A stretch of DNA of 35,468 nucleotides from Thiotrichales bacterium (lineage in GTDB: Bacteria; Pseudomonadota; Gammaproteobacteria; SZUA-229), in assembly GCA_020341835.1 (NCBI GenBank), contig CP070838.1:826861-862328 (forward strand). Direction: 5' to 3'. A program made the position numbers and the translations under genes. Shown here in pieces: positions 16,126-23,283 of the stretch; within the stretch, counting starts at the first letter, position 1; each line of letters opens with the position of its first letter. The notes under the pieces are model-generated. The model saw only the letters and a program-made list of their open reading frames with translations. It was not told the DNA's origin and did not search any database.

Positions 16126-17577
16126 ATGGAAAAAGCAGATATTGGTTTGATTGGCCTGGCCGTCATGGGGCAGAACCTGGTTCTGAACATGGCTGATCAT
16201 GGCTACCGTGTTGCCGTTTACAACCGCACGACAGACAAGGTGGACGAGTTTGTCAATGGACCGGCGCAGGGTAAAAACATTATTGGTACGCACTCTGTGG
16301 AAGAACTGGTGGCCAGTCTGGAAAAACCGCGCAAGGTGATGTTGATGGTCAAGGCTGGCGATGTTGTTGACCGCTTTATTGACAGGCTGGTGCCGGTACT
16401 GGAACCGGGCGATGTCATTATCGATGGTGGCAATTCGTACTACGTCGATTCCACACGGCGTACGCAATATCTCAGGGGTCTTGGCTTGCGCTTTATTGGT
16501 ACCGGCATTTCGGGCGGTGAAGAAGGCGCACGTCACGGGCCATCAATTATGCCGGGTGGCGATGTTGAAGCCTGGCCGCTGGTCAGGGACATCTTCCAGT
16601 CGATTGCAGCGAGGGTCGACGGAGAATCCTGCTGCCAGTGGGTGGGGCAGGATGGAGCGGGTCACTTTGTCAAGATGGTGCACAACGGAATCGAGTATGG
16701 CGATATGCAATTGATTTGCGAAGCCTATGCGCTGATGAACAACGCACTCGGTATGAGTTATCAACGCATGCACGAGGTGTTCAGTGAATGGAACGCCGGT
16801 GTGCTCGATTCCTACCTGATCGAAATTACCGCTGATATCCTTGCGATGAACGATGAAGACGGCGAACCGCTGGTCGAAAAAATACTCGATACTGCGGGTC
16901 AGAAAGGCACTGGGAAATGGACCGGAATCAATGCGCTTGAACTCGGGGTGCCGCTGACTCTGATCGGTGAAGCGGTGTTTGCGCGCGTACTGTCATCGTT
17001 GAAGGATGAGCGTGTGCACGCCGCCACAATCCTCGGGCCACGTCCGGACAGGGTCATAACGGGCAGCGAGGATGACAACATCCGTGCGTTACATGATGCG
17101 CTGTATGCATCGAAGATCATTTCCTATGCACAGGGATTCATGTTAATGCGTGAGGCTGCAACGGAACAGGGCTGGGATCTGAACTACGGTAACATCGCCC
17201 TGATGTGGCGCGGCGGTTGCATAATCCGCAGCGCTTTCCTTGGAAATATAAAAGCAGCCTATGATTCCAATCCGCAACTGCAAAACCTGGCGCTGGATGC
17301 CTTCTTTACCGATGCACTCAAAACGGCAGAGAGCGGCTGGCGCGACGCCGTGACCCTTGCCGTCAACAACGGCATACCTGCACCTGCATTTGTATCGGCG
17401 CTGTCTTATTTCGACGGTTATCGTAGTGAACGGTTGCCGGCCAACCTGTTACAGGCCCAGCGCGATTATTTCGGTGCGCACAGTTATGAGCGCGTTGACC
17501 GGCCACGCGGCGAGTTCTTCCATACCGACTGGACCGGTCACGGTGGCAAGGTGGCATCAACGACCTACGAAGCGTAA
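16126..17577 (+). CDS. gnd: 6-Phosphogluconate dehydrogenase, decarboxylating
   Basis: The 483-residue enzyme oxidises 6-phosphogluconate to ribulose 5-phosphate and CO2, giving NADPH in the pentose phosphate pathway. It shows the dinucleotide fold GLIGLAVMGQNL (6-17). The residues after it, YNRTT, are the type that binds the NADP 2'-phosphate. The substrate loop is GISGGEEGARHGPS, catalytic Lys183 lies in FVKMVHNGIEYGD, and the C-terminal segment includes WRGGCIIRSAFL and a terminal tail contacting the partner subunit (HTDW…GG). The length is that of the long dimeric type. It diverges from mrpE across 479 bp. As a cytosolic NADPH source it could supply the flavoprotein of the adjacent operon, but that link is inference. 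Confidence 0.95.
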   Translation: MEKADIGLIGLAVMGQNLVLNMADHGYRVAVYNRTTDKVDEFVNGPAQGKNIIGTHSVEELVASLEKPRKVMLMVKAGDVVDRFIDRLVPVLEPGDVIIDGGNSYYVDSTRRTQYLRGLGLRFIGTGISGGEEGARHGPSIMPGGDVEAWPLVRDIFQSIAARVDGESCCQWVGQDGAGHFVKMVHNGIEYGDMQLICEAYALMNNALGMSYQRMHEVFSEWNAGVLDSYLIEITADILAMNDEDGEPLVEKILDTAGQKGTGKWTGINALELGVPLTLIGEAVFARVLSSLKDERVHAATILGPRPDRVITGSEDDNIRALHDALYASKIISYAQGFMLMREAATEQGWDLNYGNIALMWRGGCIIRSAFLGNIKAAYDSNPQLQNLALDAFFTDALKTAESGWRDAVTLAVNNGIPAPAFVSALSYFDGYRSERLPANLLQAQRDYFGAHSYERVDRPRGEFFHTDWTGHGGKVASTTYEA

Positions 17578-17958
17578 ACCGACACGACAATCGTACGCCT
17601 GAAAAAGGCGAAGTCGTACAGACAGATGGTTTGAAAACCATATGCTAGATAACACGAATTAGCCGCGGAAAACGCAAACAACGCAAAATTTTTTATTGTG
17701 TTAATAAACAATTCATTCGCGTCCTTTGCGTTTTTCGCGGCTTAAACACAAATAAACACCAGCGGGCAATACATTCCCATTCCTGAGGTTACTGCACGGA
17801 TAATGCGTTGTATATTATTCACAGAGCGCCTTGCGTGACTTCGTCCGGTGTCGCTGTTTCGAACATCTGGACACGATAAGGCTGGAATATGAAATGATTG
17901 GCCATTCGCGAAGCAACACCTCGTGAAGCGATAGAACTCGATACAGGGGGGTGCTGGT
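17578..17958. other. Intergenic region downstream of gnd
   Basis: This 381-bp stretch has no gene. It contains a small hairpin just after gnd (CGCCT…AGGCG near 17596-17610, no T-run) and the palindromic element at 17661-17742. The remaining sequence leads to a G-rich ribosome site before the DUF899 gene. Nothing else is recognised. Confidence 0.5.
17661..17742. repeat. Palindromic element, GCCGCGAAAAACGCAAA family, copy 1
   Basis: The left arm 17661-17688 (agccgcgg…acgcaaaa) pairs imperfectly with the right arm 17716-17742 (ttcgcgtc…gcggct) across an AT-rich loop. The same left-arm sequence recurs at 27332-27359 with about 25 of 28 identical bases. It is an intergenic dispersed repeat with no coding capacity. 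Confidence 0.75.
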
Positions 17959-18666
17959 ATGAATCATCACAAAACATTATCAATGGAAGAGTGGCTCGCT
18001 GCGCGAAAGCAGCATCTTCAGAAAGAAAAAGAATTCACCCGGTTGCGCGATCAGTTGTCCCGTGAACGGCGCGAGCTCCCCTGGCTCAAGGTGGAGAAGG
18101 AATATACCTTTGATGGCCCGGACGGCAGGGAGACTCTCGCGGACCTGTTCGCTGACAGCAGCCAGTTGATTGTCTACCATTTCATGTACGGCCCGGACTG
18201 GGAGGAGGGATGCGCAACATGCTCGTTCTGGGCTGATAATTTCGATGGTATTGATGTACATCTCAGACACCGGGATATTAGTCTGATTGCAGTGTCGCGC
18301 GCCCGGCTGGATGTGCTGGAAGCTTACAAAAATCGCATGGGCTGGCGATTCAAATGGGTATCCTCACACGACAGCGATTTTAACCGGGACTATCAGGTGT
18401 CGTTTACGAAGGATGAAATGAATAAAGGAGAAATGTTCTATAACTTCGGTGTCACCAGGTTTCCCGTTGAAGAAGCACCCGGCATCAGCGTGTTCTATAA
18501 AGATGAAGACGGCGACATTTTTCATACCTACTCATGTTATGCCCGTGGTCTGGAGATGGTGAATGGGGCTTATCACTTCATCGACCTGACGCCAAAAGGG
18601 CGGGAGGAAGATGCACTGCCTTACACCATGGCATGGCTGCGACGACGCGATCAATATGAAGACTAG
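17959..18666 (+). CDS. DUF899 family thioredoxin-like protein
   Basis: The 235-residue cytoplasmic protein fits the DUF899 family, thought to be a dithiol-disulfide oxidoreductase-like fold. The family stretch includes VYHFMYGPDWEEGCATCSFW, with a Cys85-x2-Cys88 pair at the position of a thioredoxin active site, then the WADNFDG segment. The C-terminal region FIDLTPKGREE is also usual. The substrate is not known. The start ATG 17959 follows a GGGGGG-rich ribosome site. It appears to be monocistronic, with TfoX-like gene 68 bp downstream. Confidence 0.85.
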   Translation: MNHHKTLSMEEWLAARKQHLQKEKEFTRLRDQLSRERRELPWLKVEKEYTFDGPDGRETLADLFADSSQLIVYHFMYGPDWEEGCATCSFWADNFDGIDVHLRHRDISLIAVSRARLDVLEAYKNRMGWRFKWVSSHDSDFNRDYQVSFTKDEMNKGEMFYNFGVTRFPVEEAPGISVFYKDEDGDIFHTYSCYARGLEMVNGAYHFIDLTPKGREEDALPYTMAWLRRRDQYED

Positions 18667-18734
18667 ATAGGACCTGTCCCGTGCAACCTAGATCAGCTGG
18701 CCAGGGCGGCAATATCTGACAGGTGTGAAAAGCG

Positions 18735-19115
18735 ATGGCTTATGATCAGGCGTTGACACAGAGGCTGCGTGAAATCATTGCAGACAGAGATGATATTGTC
18801 GAACGGAAAATGTTCGGAGGCCTTGCAGTCATGCTGTCCGGAAATATGTGCTGCGGTATTGTCGGTGAAGACCTGATGGCGCGTGTCGGGCCCGGGCAGT
18901 ATCAATCAGCATTGAGCCAGGCCTGGGTGCGAAAGATGGATTTCACCGGCAAAGCATTAAAAGGGTTTGTCTATGTTGGTAGTCGCGGCATTGAATCAGA
19001 CGAAGAACTTGAAAACTGGGTGAAGCGTTGTGAGGATTTTGTCGTTTCGCTTCCAGCAAAGCAGCCCGTGGTGATGTTGGTATTTAACGCCGCAACAAGG
19101 ATGACTGATCATTGA
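18735..19115 (+). CDS. TfoX N-terminal domain protein
   Basis: The 126-residue protein matches the N-terminal domain of TfoX/Sxy: VERKMFGGLAVMLSGNMCCGI (24-44), followed by DLMARVGP and the GKALKGFVYV segment. The C-terminal TfoX domain, involved in competence regulation in enteric bacteria and Vibrio, is absent. Such stand-alone domains are widespread and have no firm function. The stop overlaps the next gene's ATG as ATGA, so the two are co-translated. Confidence 0.82.
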   Translation: MAYDQALTQRLREIIADRDDIVERKMFGGLAVMLSGNMCCGIVGEDLMARVGPGQYQSALSQAWVRKMDFTGKALKGFVYVGSRGIESDEELENWVKRCEDFVVSLPAKQPVVMLVFNAATRMTDH

Positions 19116-19870
19116 TGATAAACCGGCTCAATACCCTGTTGTGTCTCCTGCTGCTAGTACCTGCGTCGTCTTCGATGGCTGAGAGCAATCTCGAATTTAT
19201 CAACGAGATACCCGATTTCACTCAATCAAATATCAGGGGATGGCAATACCGTTATGGCGCCGAGTTCTGTGCACCGGTGGCCGTGTCCAATTCGCTGTCA
19301 TGGATGGCCGGCATGACCGACAATCAAGCTTCCCTGGCGATACTGCTTGCCTCCGGTCGTTACATGAATACCGACGTGTGGAAGGGGACAAGCATGTCCA
19401 GCATGCTGTCTGGCATTCATGCGATCGCCGTCGATCTTTTCGGCGGCTACAAAAACCTCGGGTATCAGGGCTGGAAAAGACATCCGCACCGATTTTCTAC
19501 CGGGAAAAGAATACCGGACATTGAGTGGGTGAAAGATGGCATCGGCAAGGACTCAGCGGTTTGGCTGAATGTCGGCTGGTACCGATATGACAGCAACAAT
19601 GACAGCTATCATCGTGTGGGTGGACACTGGGTAACGCTGGTCGGTTATGATTCAGACGTACTGGTTTTGCATGATCCTTCGCCCAGAGCGGGTCGGATAT
19701 TTGCCAATGAGTATGTGCGAACTTCAGTCATTGGACACGGGGTTATGATCGACAGGACAACTGCTTATGTTCGGCCGGCGAAAGGATTTTTGCAGCTGGG
19801 TGAGGGCATGCACATCAAGTCGATCGCCGATGTTGCCATCGTCGATGGAGCCATCGTGTTCAGAAGATAA
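19112..19870 (+). CDS. Secreted C39-like (papain-fold) protein
   Basis: This 252-residue protein begins with a signal peptide (residues 1-23, ending SSMA). It has a papain-like arrangement: Cys53 in AEFCAPVAVSN, His172 in VGGHWVTLVGYD and Asp188 in LVLHDPS. This resembles the peptidase C39-like family (PF13529), though overall similarity is weak and activity is not certain. It is probably exported to the periplasm or beyond. It is translationally coupled to the TfoX-domain gene, an unusual pairing. It could also be an inactive or transglutaminase-like relative. Confidence 0.6.
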   Translation: MMINRLNTLLCLLLLVPASSSMAESNLEFINEIPDFTQSNIRGWQYRYGAEFCAPVAVSNSLSWMAGMTDNQASLAILLASGRYMNTDVWKGTSMSSMLSGIHAIAVDLFGGYKNLGYQGWKRHPHRFSTGKRIPDIEWVKDGIGKDSAVWLNVGWYRYDSNNDSYHRVGGHWVTLVGYDSDVLVLHDPSPRAGRIFANEYVRTSVIGHGVMIDRTTAYVRPAKGFLQLGEGMHIKSIADVAIVDGAIVFRR

Positions 19871-19912
19871 TTACGGCCAGATCAAAATCATGCGCCTGCA
19901 ACAGTCATTGCT

Positions 19913-19924
19913 GGTTAATTAACC
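19913..19924. promoter_or_regulatory. Perfect 12-bp palindrome downstream of the C39-like gene
   Basis: GGTTAATTAACC is a perfect palindrome in the gap between the C39-like gene and the diguanylate cyclase. It may be an operator. No known regulator is recognised. Confidence 0.25.
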
Positions 19925-20155
19925 CGGCGAACGGGTATACGGGATAATCGGTGGATGTCGTAGCCGGTGCGAATTTCGGCGATGTCTGCGGGTATGAAGA
20001 AAGCCCGGATTTCAGCGGATTTTCGGCCGTTCTGTGCTATATAAGTAATTGATTAATAAGATTTATACAAGTATCTGATTTTGTTCAGGGCCCCGGTTAT
20101 ACAGCACGTACATAGGGCCCTTGAATGGTATGTGTGACCATCTGTGGGCAGGTAG

Positions 20156-20896
20156 ATGAAAAAAGAGCAATTCAATCTGGTTCTGATCGCGACACTGGCA
20201 TCGGTGATCGTGCTTAGTGCTGCCTGGGAGTTCCTGTTTGAAGACCTGGTTGGTCTTTCCGTCAGCGGTGAACACCAGCCGGAATCGATGATGGTTAGGC
20301 TGGAATACGTGATTTCAGTCACCATTTTCGCAAGCCTGTCGTTGATCCTGCCCGCGTTGATCGGTTACCGATTGATAGAAAAACATGAACAGCTGACAGA
20401 GAAGATCAAACGGATTTCTGAAGAAGATTATCTGACCAAGCTGAACAACCGAAGGAAAATCCACGGAATCATTGAAAATGAAATCCACCGGTCGAAACGC
20501 TATAACAGCACGTTCGCGATCATTCTGCTGGATATCGACAATTTCAAAACAACCAATGACAGTTTTGGCCATAACGTTGGTGATCAGGTGCTGGTCCAGA
20601 TATCAGAAATCATCAGGAAAACAATACGGGAATCCGATATTGCCAGTCGTTGGGGCGGTGAGGAATTCCTCGTTTTCTGTCCACATACCAATATCGACGG
20701 CGCATTCGCGCTGGCTGAGAAACTGCGAACCTGTATCGAAAAGAGTGAATTCGAAGATGTTGGATATAAAACAGCCAGCTTTGGTGTTGCCCGCGTAGAA
20801 CACGGTGATACCGTTGAGAGCATGATAGCAAGGGCGGACGAAGCTTTATATTCGGCGAAAAACGCAGGCAAGAATATGGTGCTTGCAGCAGGTTAG
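20156..20896 (+). CDS. Membrane-anchored diguanylate cyclase (GGDEF)
   Basis: The 246-residue protein has two N-terminal transmembrane helices (about 7-27 and 50-70) with a short periplasmic loop. A GGDEF domain follows: EDYLTKLNNRRK at its start, LLDIDNFKTTND for metal and GTP, and the active-site GGEEF. The inhibitory I-site RxxD (RESD, five residues before GGEEF) is intact, so product feedback is expected. It makes cyclic di-GMP. There is no recognisable sensory domain in the short loop. AGGT lies shortly before ATG 20156. It is monocistronic. Confidence 0.9.
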   Translation: MKKEQFNLVLIATLASVIVLSAAWEFLFEDLVGLSVSGEHQPESMMVRLEYVISVTIFASLSLILPALIGYRLIEKHEQLTEKIKRISEEDYLTKLNNRRKIHGIIENEIHRSKRYNSTFAIILLDIDNFKTTNDSFGHNVGDQVLVQISEIIRKTIRESDIASRWGGEEFLVFCPHTNIDGAFALAEKLRTCIEKSEFEDVGYKTASFGVARVEHGDTVESMIARADEALYSAKNAGKNMVLAAG

Positions 20897-21302
20897 CTGC
20901 GCTTCTGTTACAAGGCATGCTGGACCGAAAACAGCCTGATGGTGCTGTATCAGTACCAGTCTTAACACACATCAACGAGGTCACACCTGACCTGATCATC
21001 AGTTAATCAGAAAGGGCCTGATACCCGGTCGTACGTGCGCGTTTTGCGCCTTGCCGAAAGAGCGTTCGGGCGCTTTAGGTCAAAATGACATGTTACAAGT
21101 CCATGATATCAGGCAATTCTCACCAACCGCCGTGGAAATTGATACAGGTCATTAAAATTGGCGACAGCTTCACTATATTATTCCATGTAAATAACACTAG
21201 TTATATAATGCTTTTTAGCAGTATATTCATTTAGTGGTATGCAGAGGTATTTGTTCCTATTAGTGACTAACTACATAACTAGAATCTGAAGGGTGAGATG
21301 AT
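20897..21302. other. AT-rich intergenic region before the small acidic protein
   Basis: The 406-bp gap becomes AT-rich towards its 3' end. A TATAAT hexamer (21204-21209) lies 17 nt after TTCCAT (21181-21186), a possible promoter for the gene at 21303. GGGTGAG precedes that ATG. No RNA gene or repeat family was recognised. Confidence 0.45.
21181..21209 (+). promoter_or_regulatory. Putative sigma70 promoter of the small acidic protein gene
   Basis: A perfect -10 hexamer TATAAT (21204-21209) is preceded, after 17 nt, by a weak -35 TTCCAT. It is about 94 bp from the start codon, in an AT-rich stretch. Confidence 0.35.
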
Positions 21303-21641
21303 ATGACACGCACACCAAATCCGGTTGTTGATAGCTGGTATCATCAAGCAGAGAAAGCGCAGAAGTTCCTGGTGACGGCCATCGATGAACATAGCGACAC
21401 CGTTGAGATACAGTATTTTGATGGTACTTTGGATGAAATAGAGCTTGTTACCTGGTACGGCATGGATGTCGAACGTGTTGAAGCACCGGAAGACTGGACT
21501 GGACCTGTTGACATGGAGGACCTGGGTTCGATCGATGCAGAGATGAGCAATGAAGACTGGGAAGCGCCCTATAACGAAGAAATGGAGAAGTTAAACGCTA
21601 TCTCGAAAAAATACGAAGTTCCGTTCGAGGACGAGTATTAA
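21303..21641 (+). CDS. Small acidic protein, possible DUF6763 family
   Basis: The 112-residue acidic protein has the pattern PVVDSWYHQAEKAQKFLVTAID, then VEIQYFDGTLDEIELVTW and APEDWTGPVDMEDLG. I associate this with a small gammaproteobacterial family (DUF6763), from memory and without a search. No cofactor motif, signal or membrane segment is seen. The function is unknown. It lies convergent to the glutamate dehydrogenase gene, 15 bp apart. Confidence 0.7.
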   Translation: MTRTPNPVVDSWYHQAEKAQKFLVTAIDEHSDTVEIQYFDGTLDEIELVTWYGMDVERVEAPEDWTGPVDMEDLGSIDAEMSNEDWEAPYNEEMEKLNAISKKYEVPFEDEY

Positions 21642-21656
21642 GCGGATCCTTCTGAT

Positions 21657-23102
21657 TCATTGCCGGTCCGTTTGAGCGTCGATTAGACCGATGTCTTCGT
21701 AGTTCCGTACAATTTTGCCCAGAGCAACAACATAGCTGGCGGTCCGGTAGTCTCTGATCGCAGGGTACTGTTTCATCACATCGCGAATTTCCCGGAATGC
21801 CATGCGCACGGTGTCATCCAGACCTGAGCGCACCAGATCCAGTTCGCTGGCACCCTTGACGATTTTTTTACGGACCTGTTCATCAACTTTCTGGCCTGAC
21901 ATGTTTTCCATCGCAGCAACCAGGTTCTGGTTGCGCATTTCATCGTACTGGCGCTGCAATCGCCCGAAACGCATGTGCGATATGTTACGTGTCCATTCAA
22001 AATATGAAACGGTGACGCCGCCCACATTCGCAAACACATCCGGCAGAGCGGTAATGCCGCGCCTTCTGAGGATTTCATCGGCTTCATAGGTCACCGGGCC
22101 GTTGGCACCTTCCACCACCAGTTTTGCCTTGATTTGCATGGCATTGCCGGCGTTGATCTGTGATTCCGTTGCGGCAGGTATCAGGATGTCGCAATCCATC
22201 TCGAGTGCGGCGGCACCGTCTGGCGAATAGTCACCATCGGGGAAACCTTTCAGGCCGCCGGTTTCAACCATGTGCTGACGTACATCATGTACATTCAAGC
22301 CGTCAGCGTTGCTCACAACCCCGTCGCGCTCGATGATGGCGATGATGTTGGTATCGCATTCCTCGGCGAGCGATTTCGCTGCATGGAAACCAACATTACC
22401 CAGGCCCTGAACAACAACACGCTGGCTGGCCAGTCCGTCTGTCAAGCCGGCCTGGGTGACGAGTTCCGGGTGGCGAAAGAATTCCTGCAGGGCATATTGC
22501 AGGCCTTTACCGGTTGCCTCGACACGGCCGGGTACACCGCCATGCTCGAGCGGTTTACCGGTGACGCAGGCATCACGGTTAATCTCCTCCGGAAACAGCG
22601 TCTTGTAGGTATCGGCGATCCACATCATTTCGCGCGAGGACGTGCCCATATCGGGTGCCGGTACATTCGTCGCCGGGTGAATGAAGCCCTTGCGTGCCAG
22701 TTCGATGGTGAATCGTCGGGTTATTTCGTGTAATTCATTTTCATCGTAGTGGTTGGGGTCGAGCATCAGGCCGCCCTTGGCGCCGCCAAACGGAATGTCC
22801 GCGATCGCGCATTTGTACGTCATCAGCGCGGCGAGCGCTTCGACCTCGTTGAGACTGACAGCGGGCGAGTAGCGCAGGCCACCCTTCGCCGGCAGACGGT
22901 GTGCACTGTGAATGGCCCACCAGCCGCAGATAACCTCGGTCCTGTTGTCGAGTTTGACCGGAAACTTGAGCTGAAGCACAGCGTTGCAGGCTTTGACAGT
23001 CCTTATTGCGTCGGGACTCAGCTCCATAATCAATGCGGCGCGATCGACCATCAGGTCGACGCCTTCGCGAAATGTCATGCTTTCCTGGTTGATGTTGCTC
23101 AT
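21657..23102 (-). CDS. Glutamate dehydrogenase (Glu/Leu/Phe/Val dehydrogenase family)
   Basis: The 481-residue enzyme reversibly converts glutamate and NAD(P) to 2-oxoglutarate and ammonium. The substrate side shows KGGLRYSP, then MTYKCAIADIPFGGAKGG with catalytic and substrate lysines. The nucleotide side shows VVQGLGNVGFHAAK, followed by ERDG. The tail FANVGGVTVSYFEWTRN is that of NAD-type bacterial GDHs (RocG/GudB-like), but the cofactor is not certain. I chose ATG 23102 (AAGACAGAG upstream) over a TTG at 23114. It diverges from the P-type ATPase. Confidence 0.92.
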   Translation of the reverse strand: MSNINQESMTFREGVDLMVDRAALIMELSPDAIRTVKACNAVLQLKFPVKLDNRTEVICGWWAIHSAHRLPAKGGLRYSPAVSLNEVEALAALMTYKCAIADIPFGGAKGGLMLDPNHYDENELHEITRRFTIELARKGFIHPATNVPAPDMGTSSREMMWIADTYKTLFPEEINRDACVTGKPLEHGGVPGRVEATGKGLQYALQEFFRHPELVTQAGLTDGLASQRVVVQGLGNVGFHAAKSLAEECDTNIIAIIERDGVVSNADGLNVHDVRQHMVETGGLKGFPDGDYSPDGAAALEMDCDILIPAATESQINAGNAMQIKAKLVVEGANGPVTYEADEILRRRGITALPDVFANVGGVTVSYFEWTRNISHMRFGRLQRQYDEMRNQNLVAAMENMSGQKVDEQVRKKIVKGASELDLVRSGLDDTVRMAFREIRDVMKQYPAIRDYRTASYVVALGKIVRNYEDIGLIDAQTDRQ

Positions 23103-23283
23103 CTCTGTCTTCAAACGGATTGATCGGTATACTGTCAGTGGGTGCTTTTACCTATCGGTCATGATAAAGCAAACTGACCTATCATAAACACGATTATTAA
23201 CTGAAACCAATTGCTTTTAAACAGGCAGCATTCGTTAAAATAGAAATCCGTCCAGAACAGCAGCGTAAGGATCAGATGCAGGT

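Noticed and set aside
23103..23114. TTG start of glutamate dehydrogenase
   Set aside because: An ATG four codons later has a purine-rich ribosome site and the usual start for the family.
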